A model generated the notes under the pieces. The model worked only from the letters and a program-made list of their open reading frames with translations, did not search any database and was not told the origin of the DNA. A DNA stretch of 64,000 bases, taken from assembly GCF_001436315.1 (NCBI RefSeq), contig NZ_AYZA01000009.1:1-64000 (forward strand), given 5' to 3'. This document shows positions 27,097-41,657 of this stretch, one piece after another. Source of the stretch: Ligilactobacillus aviarius subsp. aviarius DSM 20655 (lineage in GTDB: Bacteria > Bacillota > Bacilli > Lactobacillales > Lactobacillaceae). Position 1 is the first letter of the stretch; every line of letters begins with the position of its first letter. The position numbers were made by a program, and so were the translations under genes.

Positions 27097-27798
27097 ATAT
27101 GTTGGTTTAATTTCCAATGCTTCTTGTTGACTAAAGTCAGCATCGGGATATTTCTTTTTCAGTGCCAGTAATAAGAAACGTTTTGCAAGGTTTCCGTTCC
27201 GGGCGAGAACTGGGCCGTGGAAATATGTGCCAAAGACATTTTTGTAAATTGCACCTTCAGAACCATCTTGACCGTTATTTCCATGACCTTCGATCACTTT
27301 TCCAAGCGGACGTTCGCCTTCGCCAAGGAACGTTACCCCGTTGTGATTTTCAAATCCGTGATATTCTTCGCCGGTTTCTTCGTTTTTGATTCGAATATTG
27401 CCGATGAACCGGTTATTGATTTGAGTTTCAGTCCGGTGCGGCAGGGCGCCGACTCCCGGAATTTTTTTGCCATCCGCGCCGATGTAATATTGCCCAAGCA
27501 GTTGATAACCACCGCAAACCGCAAGCATTGGTTTGTCATCGTTAATGAATTTTTTAATGGCTGCTGCTTTATTTGGCAGATTCTTTGAAACGATCGTTTG
27601 TTCATAATCTTGACCACCGCCGAAAAGGGCGAAGTCGAATTTATCTGGATCAAAGTCATCATCTAAAGAAATGATTTGAACATCAATATCGGTATCCATT
27701 TGTTTGGCATAGTATTTCAAAACCAAAATATTGCCAATGTCACTATAAGTATTAAGCAAATCACCATAGAGGTGGGCTAAATTCAAATGATATTGCAT
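27094..27798 (-). CDS. gatD: Lipid II isoglutaminyl synthase, glutaminase subunit GatD
   Basis: Class I glutamine amidotransferase (CobB/CobQ-like) that releases ammonia from glutamine for MurT, which amidates the D-Glu of lipid II. Catalytic cysteine C95 is in AVCGGYQLLG and H194 in GTYFHGP. Length is 234 residues. The start codon shares one base with the murT stop (TAATG), so translation is coupled. Amidated lipid II is the preferred substrate for peptidoglycan cross-linking in Gram-positive cocci and lactobacilli. Confidence 0.95.
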   Translation of the reverse strand: MQYHLNLAHLYGDLLNTYSDIGNILVLKYYAKQMDTDIDVQIISLDDDFDPDKFDFALFGGGQDYEQTIVSKNLPNKAAAIKKFINDDKPMLAVCGGYQLLGQYYIGADGKKIPGVGALPHRTETQINNRFIGNIRIKNEETGEEYHGFENHNGVTFLGEGERPLGKVIEGHGNNGQDGSEGAIYKNVFGTYFHGPVLARNGNLAKRFLLLALKKKYPDADFSQQEALEIKPTY

Positions 27799-29150
27799 TA
27801 TTCCATTCCTCCTTTGATGTAACCTTCGTCAGCAAGCATCTTGCGTAATTGCAACATTGCAGTGTAGGTTGCCAAAACGTAAACGTGCTTTGTCGGCATT
27901 TGTTTGATGTAGTTGACGGCTTCTTTCAAGTCGGGCCGTTGGGCAAAATGTTCTTCCGGAACTCCGGCAACCCGCATCCGGAAAGTAATGTCCTTATACC
28001 GTTCACCACCGGTCAACACAGATGGAATGTGGTCAAATGGCAATTCTTCAAAACTGCCGTCCCAGATCCAACTGGTGTCGATTCCGTCAGCATAGTTCGC
28101 ATTTAAAAGGAATGCCAACGAGAACGGGTTCTTGTCCGTCTTGATCATTTGCAATACCTGGTCAAGACCAACCGGGTTTTTAACAAGGATGATCGTTACG
28201 TCTTTATCCCCAACGTGAACAACTTCTTGCCGGCCGAAGATGTTTTTATCATCAGCGCCAAGGGCTTTTGTGATTTCATGCGGCAACAGGTTGAATTCAG
28301 CTCCCACAGAATATGCAGCCAGGGCGTTGTAAATGTTATACGTTCCGCCGATGTGAAGCGTAAATTCATGGTCATCGATCTTAACGGTTGATGATTGCGG
28401 TGTTTGATCCACGATCGCATTCATCCGGTAAGTCAATTCTGGCCGTTCAAATCCGCAGTGCGGGCAGAAGTACTTTCCCAAATTGCCGTAACTGCGACTG
28501 TAATAATGCAAAATGTGATTGCATTTTGGACACAAAACTCCATCCGTATTGGCCGGAGCTTTTTGATCCTGATCCGGTTGGTTGTCAAAGCCAAAGTAAA
28601 CAACTTGGTTTGGCAGATCCTGCAAATTGTGGAATAACGGTTCGTCTCCGTTTGCAATGATCTTAGCTTGCGGGTGCATCTTGATTCCTTGAAGGATCTT
28701 ATTATATGTGGTGTAGATTTCGCCGAACCGGTCGAGCTGATCCCGGAAAATGTTGGTTAAAACGAAAGCGGTTGGGACAACGTACTGTGAAATAATCGGG
28801 ACGTTGGCTTCATCCGTTTCCAAAACAGCGATTTTTTTACCGTTCTTGACTTTTTTAGCAGATAAAAATGTGCTGACGATTCCCTGCTTCATGTTTGAAC
28901 CGCTCGGATTAGTCAAAATTTCCGGGTATTTTTGTTTAAGAACTTTAACTGTAAGGGCCGTTGTCAGGGTCTTCCCGTTGGTTCCGGTAACGATCACGAT
29001 TTCATAATCCTTTGCGAGTTCCTTTAAAACGTCTGGATCAATTGCAAGGGTGATCTTGCCTGGAAGCGATGTTCCGCCATGCATTACATTATGCAAAAAC
29101 CAGTAAGAAGATTTTCCGGCAGCAATTGCCAATTTACTTTTAAGTGCCAT
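27798..29150 (-). CDS. murT: Lipid II isoglutaminyl synthase, Mur ligase-like subunit MurT
   Basis: Activates the alpha-carboxyl of D-Glu in lipid II with ATP and adds ammonia supplied by GatD. The 450-residue protein has the Mur-ligase P-loop GTNGKT at 56-61, a zinc-ribbon-like insertion with C207, C210, C229 and C232 (two CxxC pairs), and a C-terminal DUF1727 domain containing ILVKNPVGLDQVL. The ATG at 29150 follows TAGGAGA on the minus strand. It leads the murT-gatD operon. Confidence 0.95.
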   Translation of the reverse strand: MALKSKLAIAAGKSSYWFLHNVMHGGTSLPGKITLAIDPDVLKELAKDYEIVIVTGTNGKTLTTALTVKVLKQKYPEILTNPSGSNMKQGIVSTFLSAKKVKNGKKIAVLETDEANVPIISQYVVPTAFVLTNIFRDQLDRFGEIYTTYNKILQGIKMHPQAKIIANGDEPLFHNLQDLPNQVVYFGFDNQPDQDQKAPANTDGVLCPKCNHILHYYSRSYGNLGKYFCPHCGFERPELTYRMNAIVDQTPQSSTVKIDDHEFTLHIGGTYNIYNALAAYSVGAEFNLLPHEITKALGADDKNIFGRQEVVHVGDKDVTIILVKNPVGLDQVLQMIKTDKNPFSLAFLLNANYADGIDTSWIWDGSFEELPFDHIPSVLTGGERYKDITFRMRVAGVPEEHFAQRPDLKEAVNYIKQMPTKHVYVLATYTAMLQLRKMLADEGYIKGGME

Positions 29151-29183
29151 TGATCTATCTCCTAAAATTAAAATACTATTCGC

Positions 29184-29212
29184 ATTTTATCATAATAGAA
29201 TCTGAAATTCAC
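29184..29212 (-). promoter_or_regulatory. Promoter of murT-gatD
   Basis: On the minus strand TGATAAAAT provides an extended -10 (TAAAAT at 29184-29189). The -35 region 17 bp upstream, GTGAAT, is weak. Confidence 0.4.
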
Positions 29213-29223
29213 TTTTCCGTCCT

Positions 29224-30903
29224 TTAATTAATAGAAGCTTCAATCGGGATAAATTTTTGCTGGTCAAAGTCGTAAAGGCCGCGTGCCGTTAATTTTAAGG
29301 TTGGGATGACCGGCAACGCTAAGAACGATAAGGTAATAAATGGGTTAAAGGCGATCGGCCGGCTGATCGATTGGTAAGCTGCGGTGATCGCGTTTAATTT
29401 TTGAGCAGTCTCTTTATATGAAAGATTTGACATCAACCCGCCGATTTGAAGCGGCAGGGTTGCCAGTTCATGGTGATTTGCAAAGATAGTGATTCCGCCG
29501 CCAACTTTTTGAAGATGCTGAATGGCAGCAAATAAATCCGCGTCATTTGTTCCAACGGCAATAATATTGTGGGAATCGTGGGCAATTGAGGATGCAACGG
29601 CTCCATGAGTTAGATTGAAGCCCTTTACGATCGCTTTGCCGATTTTGCCAGTATGATGGTGGCGTTCAACGATGACCATTTTAAGTTGATCGTTGGAAGG
29701 ATCAGGACAGAAGTTTCCGTTATGAATTGAAACGGGTTCGACTAAGTGTTCAGTTTCGATGTGGTTCAGAATTACCTGAATGATGTTTGCGGTAGCTGAA
29801 TTCAGCCGAAGTTGGAGATCAGCTGGCGAAAGCGCAAAGTTCATTGTGTTTTTCGCAAACGATAATGGGTGGGTATTAAAATCATGATTTGAAATTAAGT
29901 GGCCTTTTTTGATAACTTGGTGGATCTTAACATCATACGGGTCGTCTAAGACAACGATGTCCGCTTGGTAATTCGGATTGAGGGCACCGATGAAAGGGGT
30001 TTGGTGAGCTTGCGCAGCGTTAAAACTCGCCATTGTGTATGCTGTTTCGGGCCGCAGACCATGGTGGATTGCTTTGCGAATGCAGTCGTTGATCCCGCCT
30101 TCATTTAAAAGGGAGTCAACTAATTTATCGTCAGTACAAAATGCGAACCGACTGGCATTGGATTCATTGACTGCGCCGACGGTATTTTCAAGGTCGCGTT
30201 CAACGGTTCCTTCGCGCAGGAAAACGTAAAAACCTTCATTAATCCGTTCTTGAATTTGCTGGATCGTAGTTGCTTCATGGTCAGTCGAAATTTGGTGTTG
30301 CCGGTAAACATCGAGCTGGTGTCGTGAAAGGCCGGATCCGTGGCCATCGATTTGCCGGCCGGCTTGAAGACAATCGTTCAGTTTAGCAATCATATCAGGT
30401 TGATTCGACGAAACTGCTGGATAATCCATCACTTCAGCTAAGCCGCGGACAGTTGGATTCTGGTAAAATGGTTTCAGTTCTTTGACGGTCAAAGTTGCGC
30501 CGCTGTCTTCAAACGGAGTGCATGGAACACTGGAAGGCAGCATCGTGTAAACGTCCAGCAGCGATTGCCGTGCGTCATCGATCATGGATTGAATGCCGTT
30601 TGCCCCAGCAACATTAGCAATTTCATGCGGATCGGTGAAGATGCTGGTCGTTCCCTGCGGCAGAATTACCTTGGCCAATTCACTTGGCGTTAAAAGGGAA
30701 CTTTCAATGTGAACGTGAGCGTCGATAAATCCGGGAACGATGTATTGGTCAGCATAATCAAGAGTCCGCCGGGCATGGAAGGTCGATGATTCGCCGGTGG
30801 CAATGATTTGCCCGTCATTGATCCAGAGGACATTCGGTTCGAATAACCGGGAGAAGACATTTAAAACGTGGTTGCTTTTAATACATAAATCGATGGTCGT
30901 CAT
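29224..30903 (-). CDS. ade: Adenine deaminase
   Basis: Converts adenine to hypoxanthine and ammonia in purine salvage. A 559-residue amidohydrolase-fold protein of the AdeC family. The metal-binding HVH (H63, H65) is in GFIDAHVHIESS; other family segments are FTDPHEIANV, VRGLAEVMDYP, DGHGSGLS and FCTDDK. The C-terminal domain contains VASSIAHDSHNIIAVGTND and GGLMSNL. The ATG at 30903 has GGAGG upstream on the minus strand. It is divergent from tdk; the shared upstream region holds CGAA repeats that could be weak PurR boxes. Confidence 0.95.
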   Translation of the reverse strand: MTTIDLCIKSNHVLNVFSRLFEPNVLWINDGQIIATGESSTFHARRTLDYADQYIVPGFIDAHVHIESSLLTPSELAKVILPQGTTSIFTDPHEIANVAGANGIQSMIDDARQSLLDVYTMLPSSVPCTPFEDSGATLTVKELKPFYQNPTVRGLAEVMDYPAVSSNQPDMIAKLNDCLQAGRQIDGHGSGLSRHQLDVYRQHQISTDHEATTIQQIQERINEGFYVFLREGTVERDLENTVGAVNESNASRFAFCTDDKLVDSLLNEGGINDCIRKAIHHGLRPETAYTMASFNAAQAHQTPFIGALNPNYQADIVVLDDPYDVKIHQVIKKGHLISNHDFNTHPLSFAKNTMNFALSPADLQLRLNSATANIIQVILNHIETEHLVEPVSIHNGNFCPDPSNDQLKMVIVERHHHTGKIGKAIVKGFNLTHGAVASSIAHDSHNIIAVGTNDADLFAAIQHLQKVGGGITIFANHHELATLPLQIGGLMSNLSYKETAQKLNAITAAYQSISRPIAFNPFITLSFLALPVIPTLKLTARGLYDFDQQKFIPIEASIN

Positions 30904-31123
30904 TACTGATCCTCCAATAATTATTTGTGTTTTGATGATATTGTTAATCTATTTTAACCTTAAAGGACTAAAGGACAATGAAATTTGTTAATTATTTTGA
31001 GCGAACTCGAAATAAATGTCCGAATTAATAATTAAAGCACCGAAAATTTTAAGTGAGGGAATGAATTTTGCCTTTAAATCGTATATACTTATTTAGAAAG
31101 ACTTTTTTTATGGAGATGGGTTT

Positions 31124-31717
31124 ATGGCACAGCTTTTTTTCCGTTATGGCGCAATGAACAGCGGTAAAACGATTGAAATCCTTAAAGTTGCTCACAACTA
31201 TGAGGAACAGCACAAGCACGTTGTGATTTTAACAAGCGGGCTGGATAACCGGGATGAAGTCGGATATGTTTCAAGCCGGATCGGGTTACGGCGGCCGGCA
31301 ATTCCGATTTTTGATGAAACGGATGTGTATGAAATTGTGGCTTCAAAACAGAACATCGACTGTGTGTTAGTTGATGAAGCCCAATTTTTGAAAAAACATC
31401 ACGTGATTGAATTGACGCGAATCGTTGATGAATTAGGAATTCCAGTAATGACGTTCGGTTTAAAGAACGACTTTCGGAATCAGTTGTTTGAAGGTTCCGA
31501 ATATCTTTTGCTATATGCTGACAAAATCGAAGAAATGAAGACCATTTGCTGGTTCTGTGCCAAAAAAGCAACCATGAACCTTCGAATCCATGATGGCAAG
31601 CCGGTTTATGACGGCGAGCAGATCATGATCGGCGGCAACGAGGCATATTTCCCAGTTTGCCGGAAACACTACGTTAACCCGCCGCTGGAAGAGATCCGCA
31701 AAGATATTGAAGAATAA
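31124..31717 (+). CDS. tdk: Thymidine kinase
   Basis: Phosphorylates thymidine in pyrimidine salvage. The 197-residue type II enzyme has the P-loop GAMNSGKT at 9-16, VLVDEAQFL in the middle, and a zinc-binding set beginning CWFCAKKA with a later CRKHY. The ATG lies after GGAGATGGG. It starts the tdk-prfA-prmC-tsaC-upp run, a conserved Firmicutes order. Confidence 0.96.
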   Translation: MAQLFFRYGAMNSGKTIEILKVAHNYEEQHKHVVILTSGLDNRDEVGYVSSRIGLRRPAIPIFDETDVYEIVASKQNIDCVLVDEAQFLKKHHVIELTRIVDELGIPVMTFGLKNDFRNQLFEGSEYLLLYADKIEEMKTICWFCAKKATMNLRIHDGKPVYDGEQIMIGGNEAYFPVCRKHYVNPPLEEIRKDIEE

Positions 31718-31735
31718 TATTTAATGGAGGACAAG

Positions 31736-32821
31736 ATGGATAAGTTATTTGATCGTTTACAAATGCTTGAAGACCGTTACGAAGAGCTGGGCGAATTGCT
31801 TTCTGATCCGGATGTAATTGCTGATACGCAACGGTTCACTAAGCTTTCAAAGGAAATGGCCGATTTGCGCGAAACCGTTGAAAAGTACAACCAGTATAAG
31901 AAGGTTACGCAGCAGATCAAAGATGATGAGGAAATGTTGAATGCCGGTTTAGATGATGAAGAAATGGCATCAATGGTCAAGGATGAACTGGCAGATTCAA
32001 AGGCTGAAAAGGAAAAACTTGAAGAAGAAATTAAGATTCTTTTGATTCCCAAAGACCCGAATGATGAAAAGAACATCATCATGGAAATCCGGGGAGCTGC
32101 CGGCGGGGACGAAGCAAGTTTGTTTGCAGCAGATTTATACAACATGTACACCCGCTATGCCGAAAAACAAGGTTGGTCAGTGCAAATCGTTGATAAAACT
32201 CCAACCGAAGTCGGCGGATTCAAACAAGTCGTATTGCTGATCAACGGGAAAAATGTTTATTCGAAATTAAAATATGAAAGCGGCGCTCACCGGGTTCAAC
32301 GGGTTCCCGTTACTGAATCAGCTGGCCGGGTCCACACTTCAACCGCAACGGTCGGGGTAATGCCGGAAGAAGAGGACGTTGAAATCGAAATTGATCCTAA
32401 GGATATTCGGGTCGATGTTTTCCGGTCATCAGGTGCCGGTGGTCAGCATATTAACAAGACTTCATCAGCTGTTCGAATGACGCACTTGCCGACTGGAATC
32501 GTAGTCTCAATGCAAGACCAACGTTCACAGCAACAAAACCGGGAAAAGGCAATGCAGATTTTGAAAGCCCGGGTTTACGATTACTACAAGACCCAAGAAC
32601 AAAGTGAATACGACGAAAACCGGAAGTCAGCCATTGGAACTGGAGACCGGTCAGAACGAATTCGGACATATAATTACCCGCAAAACCGGGTTACGGATCA
32701 CCGGATCGGATTGACATTGAATAAGTTGGATAAGATCATGAACGGTGATTTAGATGACATTATTGATGCGTTAGTATTGTATGATCAAACTAAGGCATTG
32801 GAGAAATTGCAAAATGAATAA
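31736..32821 (+). CDS. prfA: Peptide chain release factor 1
   Basis: Recognises UAA and UAG stop codons and releases the finished protein. ATG 31736 follows GGAGG and gives 361 residues; the in-frame ATG at 31724 lies on the ribosome site. The stop-codon tripeptide is PVT at 191-193 (E. coli has PAT) and the catalytic GGQ is at 235-237. The GGQ glutamine is methylated by PrmC, encoded by the next gene, which overlaps prfA by 8 bp. Confidence 0.97.
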   Translation: MDKLFDRLQMLEDRYEELGELLSDPDVIADTQRFTKLSKEMADLRETVEKYNQYKKVTQQIKDDEEMLNAGLDDEEMASMVKDELADSKAEKEKLEEEIKILLIPKDPNDEKNIIMEIRGAAGGDEASLFAADLYNMYTRYAEKQGWSVQIVDKTPTEVGGFKQVVLLINGKNVYSKLKYESGAHRVQRVPVTESAGRVHTSTATVGVMPEEEDVEIEIDPKDIRVDVFRSSGAGGQHINKTSSAVRMTHLPTGIVVSMQDQRSQQQNREKAMQILKARVYDYYKTQEQSEYDENRKSAIGTGDRSERIRTYNYPQNRVTDHRIGLTLNKLDKIMNGDLDDIIDALVLYDQTKALEKLQNE

Positions 32822-33653
32822 TGCAGTAAATTATTTTAAGGCCCGTCAATGGGCTTTTTCTTTTATTGAAGCGCACGGATTGGAAGCGGATGCCGCTGAT
32901 TTACTGTTGTGCGATCAGATGGGATGGAATGAAGCCCAACTGTTGATGCATTTTCGCGATCCAATGCCGGATGAGGAATGGCAGCAGTATCAGACAAACG
33001 TTCAAAAGTTTGTTGACGGTTGGCCAGCCCAATACCTTACGGGCAAGGCATTTTTTTATGGTCTGCAGCTTAAAGTAACTGAAGCAACCTTGATTCCGCG
33101 CCCGGAAACGGAGGAACTGGTTGATTGGATCTTAGCGGATTATGATGAGCAGCCGATCAACTTGCTGGATGTTGGTACCGGAACGGGCGCAATCGGCTTG
33201 GCGCTTAAAGCTCAACGCCCAACCTGGGACGTAACGTTAAGCGATATTTCGACTGATGCGTTGGCCGTTGCCAAACAGAATGCGACGGTGCTAAATGAAT
33301 CTGTCAAATTTGTCCAAAGTGATCTTTTAAATGACGTGGATGGAAAATACGATTTGATCGTTTCGAATCCCCCGTATATTGCTGAAGACGAACGGAAGTA
33401 CATGGACCGCAGTGTTTTAGAACACGAACCGGAACTTGCGTTATTTGCACCGCATCACGGTTTGGCAATTTATCAGCGAATTGCTGCGGAATGTTCCTCG
33501 TATTTAAAACCGCATACCCGAATGTATTTTGAAATCGGGTTTCATCAGGGACAAGCGGTCAAACAAATTTTTGAAAAGCAGTTTCCGCAAGCAAGCGTTG
33601 AAGTGCGCCAAGATATCAATCATCATGACCGGATGGTGCGGGTCAAATTTTAA
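32814..33653 (+). CDS. prmC: Release factor glutamine methyltransferase
   Basis: Methylates the GGQ glutamine of release factors using S-adenosylmethionine. From ATG 32814 (overlapping the prfA stop, with GGAGAA upstream) the protein has 279 residues. The SAM-binding segment [15 protein letters not shown] lies at 117-131 and the catalytic NPPY at 185-188. Adjacent placement to its substrate gene prfA is the norm. Confidence 0.96.
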   Translation: MNNAVNYFKARQWAFSFIEAHGLEADAADLLLCDQMGWNEAQLLMHFRDPMPDEEWQQYQTNVQKFVDGWPAQYLTGKAFFYGLQLKVTEATLIPRPETEELVDWILADYDEQPINLLDVGTGTGAIGLALKAQRPTWDVTLSDISTDALAVAKQNATVLNESVKFVQSDLLNDVDGKYDLIVSNPPYIAEDERKYMDRSVLEHEPELALFAPHHGLAIYQRIAAECSSYLKPHTRMYFEIGFHQGQAVKQIFEKQFPQASVEVRQDINHHDRMVRVKF

Positions 33654-33670
33654 GAAAGGAAATCAAACGA

Positions 33671-34669
33671 ATGGAAATTACTAAAATTTATAAACCAGAT
33701 GAAGTTGCGCAAGCAGCAAAAGAAATTCAACTTGGAGAATTAATTGCGTTTCCAACTGAAACCGTCTATGGATTAGGGGCAGATGCAACCAATGAAAAGG
33801 CTGTTCGACGGGTTTTCCAAGCTAAGGGCCGGCCAGCCGATAACCCGTTAAACGTTACGGTGTGTTCAACGGCAATGGTTGAACGGTTTGTTGGGGAGAT
33901 CAATGAATGGGGGCAAAAGCTGATCAAGCAATTTTGGCCAGGACCGTTGACGCTGATCTTTAAAACCTTGCCGCATGCGTTAGCTCCAGTTGTTACGGGC
34001 GGATTACCAACCGCTGCCTTTCGGATGCCGGATAATCAAGTAACGCTGAAAATGATCGAACTAGCAGGAACCCCAATCGTTGGACCGTCTGCTAATTCAT
34101 CGGGCAAGCCAAGCCCGACGACCGCTGAGCATGTTTTTCATGATATGGAAGGCAAGATTGCGGGCATCGTTGATGACGGACCAACCGCAGTCGGCGTAGA
34201 ATCAACGATCATTGATTTAAGCGGGGACACGCCGGTTATTATTCGTCCAGGAGCAATCAGCACGAAAGAAATTGAAGATGTTCTTGGAACCAGGGTTTTA
34301 CTGAAGGACAGCAAGGATGCCGCTCCCGCAGCCAAATACAAGCATTATAATCCGGATGCTCAAGTTTTGATGGTCAATGATCAAGATTGGGATCAAGTTG
34401 ACCAATGGCTTAAAGATCAGGATCAAAAGGTAGCGGTAATGGCAACGGATAAGGTGTTAGCTTCGCTTTCAAATGCTGAACTTCAATTCAGTTTAGGGCA
34501 AGATGTGCAATCGGCAAGCAAAGAATTCTTTGCAGGGATCCGGCATTTAGACAATGATGAACATGCCAAAATGATCCTCGTTCAAAAGTTTCCAACAACC
34601 GGTTTAGGGGAAGCCTACATGAACCGCTTGGAAAAAGCCAGCGGAAATCAAACTTGGGGTTTAGAGTAG
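33671..34669 (+). CDS. tsaC: Threonylcarbamoyl-AMP synthase (Sua5 type)
   Basis: Makes threonylcarbamoyl-AMP from threonine, bicarbonate and ATP, the first step of tRNA t6A synthesis. The 332-residue protein is the long Sua5 form: a YrdC domain (about 1-200, with FPTETVYGLGADA, KGRPADNPLNV, GPSANSSGKPSPT and VESTIIDLSG) followed by a Sua5 C-terminal domain ending in GLGEAYMNRLEKAS. TsaE, which acts later in the pathway, is encoded at 11891. The ATG is preceded by AAAGGAAA. Confidence 0.95.
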   Translation: MEITKIYKPDEVAQAAKEIQLGELIAFPTETVYGLGADATNEKAVRRVFQAKGRPADNPLNVTVCSTAMVERFVGEINEWGQKLIKQFWPGPLTLIFKTLPHALAPVVTGGLPTAAFRMPDNQVTLKMIELAGTPIVGPSANSSGKPSPTTAEHVFHDMEGKIAGIVDDGPTAVGVESTIIDLSGDTPVIIRPGAISTKEIEDVLGTRVLLKDSKDAAPAAKYKHYNPDAQVLMVNDQDWDQVDQWLKDQDQKVAVMATDKVLASLSNAELQFSLGQDVQSASKEFFAGIRHLDNDEHAKMILVQKFPTTGLGEAYMNRLEKASGNQTWGLE

Positions 34670-34728
34670 CAAAATTATTTAATATCCGATAAAATAGGAC
34701 TGAATAAAAATCAAAGGAGATGTTTGAA

Positions 34729-35358
34729 ATGGGAAAGTTTGAAGTTTTAGATCACCCATTAATTCAACACAAATTAACGATTATTCGAAACAAGGATTGC
34801 GGAACACGGGAATTTCGGGAAGTTGTCAACGAAATTGCCGAATTGATGGTTTACGAAGTTTGCCGTGATATGCCGCTTGAAGATATTGAGGTTGAAACCC
34901 CAGTTGCAACGGCCGTTGAAAAACGGTTGGCTGGGAAAAAGGTCGTTGTCGTTCCAATTTTGCGGGCAGGACTCGGAATGGTCGATGGCGTCCTTGAATT
35001 ATTGCCAGCCGCAAAGGTCGGTCACATCGGAATGTACCGGGATGAAGAAACCCTTCAACCGCACGAATACTTTGTCAAGATGCCAGATCACCTTGATAAA
35101 CGGGAAATGATCATCGTTGACCCAATGTTGGCAACTGGTGGTTCAGCCATTGCAGCCGTTGATGCATTGAAGAAGCGGGGCGCCAAATCGATTCGGTTTG
35201 TTTGCTTAGTCGCTGCTCCAGAAGGAGTCAAGGCTTTGCGGGAAGCTCACCCGGACATCGATGTTTACGCTGCTGCATTGGATGATCACTTAAACGAAAA
35301 TGGTTACATTGTTCCCGGATTAGGCGATGCCGGTGACCGGCTCTTTGGAACAAAATAA
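34729..35358 (+). CDS. upp: Uracil phosphoribosyltransferase
   Basis: Converts uracil and PRPP to UMP. ATG 34729 is at proper distance from AAAGGAG and yields 209 residues, the standard length; ATG 34720 directly abuts the ribosome site. The PRPP-binding loop [10 protein letters not shown] is at 131-140, and [10 protein letters not shown] is at 76-85. It closes the tdk-to-upp run and precedes the ATP synthase operon. Confidence 0.97.
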   Translation: MGKFEVLDHPLIQHKLTIIRNKDCGTREFREVVNEIAELMVYEVCRDMPLEDIEVETPVATAVEKRLAGKKVVVVPILRAGLGMVDGVLELLPAAKVGHIGMYRDEETLQPHEYFVKMPDHLDKREMIIVDPMLATGGSAIAAVDALKKRGAKSIRFVCLVAAPEGVKALREAHPDIDVYAAALDDHLNENGYIVPGLGDAGDRLFGTK

Positions 35359-35462
35359 TAGCCGAATATTATAGTTGTTAATTAATCTATAAATTCTATT
35401 AATAAAGTTTAAGAAAATCAAAATGTGATTATACCGCGATTTTTTTATGACCATTTATATTT

Positions 35463-35476
35463 ATAAAACGTTTACA
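35463..35476 (+). promoter_or_regulatory. Candidate catabolite-responsive element (cre) upstream of atpB
   Basis: ATAAAACGTTTACA fits the CcpA consensus TGWAANCGNTNWCA at 12 of 14 positions; only the first two bases differ. It lies about 190 bp before atpB and ahead of the proposed promoter, a position more usual for activation than for road-block repression. Confidence 0.35.
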
Positions 35477-35527
35477 TTAAATTTTTAAAATACGTTTAAT
35501 TGGTGGTGTTACGCCGTTAAATTGGTT

Positions 35528-35555
35528 TTGTATTTAATAAAAATGGTGGTATGAT
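35528..35555 (+). promoter_or_regulatory. Probable promoter of the ATP synthase operon
   Basis: TTGTAT (35528-35533), 16-bp spacer, TATGAT (35550-35555). It leaves a leader of about 95 nt before atpB. The rest of the 298-bp upp-atpB gap is AT-rich and shows no gene. Confidence 0.4.
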
Positions 35556-35656
35556 GAAAAATGTATTCAGAGATTGTCCATCTTTGGATCGAAATCATTT
35601 TATGGTTCGACCGTAATGTTTTCAACCTTATTACAATTGGAAAGAGGTGAGACTTG

Positions 35657-36620
<964 letters not shown>

Positions 36621-36662
36621 CGATCTTTCATGAAATCCATAACGGATAGGAGGTGTCAATAG

Positions 36663-37184
36663 ATGTATTCGACATTTTTACTTGGTGATGCAGGGGTACA
36701 ATGGGGGGATTTCCTCTTCTACCTTATTATGTTCATTATCATGTTGCTGATCGTTAAGCACTTTGCATGGGGTCCTGTCACAAAGATGATGGATAAACGT
36801 GCAACGAAGATTTCAAACGACATTGATTCTGCTGAAAAGGCCCGGAAAGAAGCTGAAGGCCTTGCTGCAAAACGGCAAACGGCTTTGGAAAACTCACGGA
36901 CAGAAGCCGCTGGAATCATTGACCGCGCAAAACAAAACGGTGAACAACAAAAAGCTTCAATTGTAAATGCTGCAAATGAAGAAGTTAAAACAATGAAGGC
37001 TAATGCCAAGAAAGATATTCAACAAGAAAAGCAAGATGCTTTATCAAGTGTAAAGAACGATGTCGCTGAATTATCTATTGAAATTGCTTCGAAGATTATT
37101 CAAAAAGAACTAACACCTGAAAGTCAAAAGGAATTAGTTGATTCATATATTGAAGGGTTGGGAAAGCAAAATGGCAATAGATAA
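36663..37184 (+). CDS. atpF: ATP synthase subunit b
   Basis: Peripheral stalk subunit: one membrane helix near residues 14-32 ([15 protein letters not shown]), then a long charged helix rich in Ala, Lys and Glu that dimerises and reaches F1. 173 residues. The ATG follows TAGGAGGTG. It overlaps the next gene by 14 bp. Confidence 0.96.
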   Translation: MYSTFLLGDAGVQWGDFLFYLIMFIIMLLIVKHFAWGPVTKMMDKRATKISNDIDSAEKARKEAEGLAAKRQTALENSRTEAAGIIDRAKQNGEQQKASIVNAANEEVKTMKANAKKDIQQEKQDALSSVKNDVAELSIEIASKIIQKELTPESQKELVDSYIEGLGKQNGNR

Positions 37185-37716
37185 TGCAACAATTGCACGT
37201 CGTTATGGCAATGCCCTTTTTGAAGTTGCTCAAGATCAAAATTCACTTGCTGAAACAGCAGCTGAATTAAATGAATTAAAAGCAGCTTTAAATCAAGAAC
37301 CTGGATTTGTTAACTTTATGACAAGTCCGCAAATCGATGAGAAAGCAAAGAAAGATACTCTTTCTGCGTTAACTACAAATGCTTCAGCATTGGTTTCTAA
37401 TCTGCTCAATATGTTATTTGACTACCGGCGGATCAGTAACTTAGAAGCAATCATCGATGAATTTAACAGATTTTATGATCAAGACCGCAAAGTCGTTCGG
37501 GCCGTTGTACGGACAGCCGTTGAATTAGATGATCAACAAAAGGATACTCTTGCAAAGAAGTTTGCTGAGGTTGAAGGTGCAAACCAAGTCATCTTGGATG
37601 CAAAGGTTGATCCATCGATCATTGGCGGGGTTGTCATGCAATCTGAAAGTCATATTTATGACGGTTCGATTAAGATGAAGCTTGAAAAGATCAAGCGTCT
37701 GTTACTAAAACGTTAA
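37171..37716 (+). CDS. atpH: ATP synthase subunit delta
   Basis: OSCP-type subunit that links the b stalk to the top of F1. ATG 37171 gives 181 residues beginning [20 protein letters not shown], matching family N-termini; the frame is open further up inside atpF. The C-terminal segment [20 protein letters not shown](S) is typical. Overlap with atpF suggests coupling. Confidence 0.95.
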   Translation: MAIDNATIARRYGNALFEVAQDQNSLAETAAELNELKAALNQEPGFVNFMTSPQIDEKAKKDTLSALTTNASALVSNLLNMLFDYRRISNLEAIIDEFNRFYDQDRKVVRAVVRTAVELDDQQKDTLAKKFAEVEGANQVILDAKVDPSIIGGVVMQSESHIYDGSIKMKLEKIKRLLLKR

Positions 37717-39243
<1,527 letters not shown>

Positions 39244-39261
39244 AAAGGGTGGTGAAGGCTG

Positions 39262-40218
39262 ATGGCTGGTTCATTACAAAGTGTTAAGCGTCGGATCAAT
39301 TCGACCAAGAAAACACAACAAATCACAAATGCCATGCAAATGGTATCAACTGTAAAATTGAATCAAATTCAAAGACATACAGCAAGTTATCAAGTCTATG
39401 CCGCCAAGATTCGGAGTGTAATCACTCATCTTGCTAAATCACACTTATTAGATAGTATCTCAGTAAGCAGCTCATCAAAGAAGAGCGATGATCCGATGAG
39501 TTCATTGGGAATGTTGCAACAACGTCCGGTCAAGAAGGTCGGAATTGTTGTGATCACATCAGATCGGGGCTTAGTTGGAAGCTACAACAGTACGGTATTA
39601 AAACAAACAATGACGTTGATTGATAACGTAAGCAAAGCTGACAACAAGAAAGATGACATTGTGATCTTAGCAATCGGTTCAACTGGTGCAGATTTCTTTA
39701 AACAACGCGGATTTAACATCGGATACGAATATCAAGGTGTTAATGATGTGCCGAAATTTAAAGAAGTTCGGCCAATTGTTCAAGCAATCGTTACGATGTT
39801 TACAAGCGGAGCATTCGACAAATTATACGTTTGTTACAACCACTTTGTAAACACCTTAACGTCAGAATTTCGTGCTGAACAGATGCTTCCAATTACTGCT
39901 GAAAATGTTGGTGATTTGGAAAATGACGGACTTGAAGAAGCTAAAGAAGGCCAAATAGCTCCAGCATACGATGCTGAACCTTCTCAAAATGCAATCTTGG
40001 AAGTTGTTTTGCCGCAATATGCTGAAAGCTTAGTATACGGTGCAATTTTGGATGCCAAGACATCCGAACATGCTTCAAGTTCAACAGCCATGAAATCTGC
40101 TTCAGATAACGCAGATGACATTATTTCAACCTTGCAATTGCAATACAACCGGGCACGGCAGAGTGCAATTACAACTGAAATTACTGAAATTACAGGTGCT
40201 CAAGCTGCCTTAGAATAA
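39262..40218 (+). CDS. atpG: ATP synthase subunit gamma
   Basis: Central rotor shaft of F1. The 318-residue protein begins [21 protein letters not shown] (N-terminal helix) and ends with a long helix containing [13 protein letters not shown] and [23 protein letters not shown] marks the middle Rossmann-like domain. A Ser/Lys-rich insertion near residues 68-90 makes it slightly longer than the usual 285-310. The ATG follows AAAGGGTGG. Confidence 0.96.
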   Translation: MAGSLQSVKRRINSTKKTQQITNAMQMVSTVKLNQIQRHTASYQVYAAKIRSVITHLAKSHLLDSISVSSSSKKSDDPMSSLGMLQQRPVKKVGIVVITSDRGLVGSYNSTVLKQTMTLIDNVSKADNKKDDIVILAIGSTGADFFKQRGFNIGYEYQGVNDVPKFKEVRPIVQAIVTMFTSGAFDKLYVCYNHFVNTLTSEFRAEQMLPITAENVGDLENDGLEEAKEGQIAPAYDAEPSQNAILEVVLPQYAESLVYGAILDAKTSEHASSSTAMKSASDNADDIISTLQLQYNRARQSAITTEITEITGAQAALE

Positions 40219-40224
40219 AATTAG

Positions 40225-41643
<1,419 letters not shown>

Positions 41644-41657
41644 GGAGGGAACGTCAA

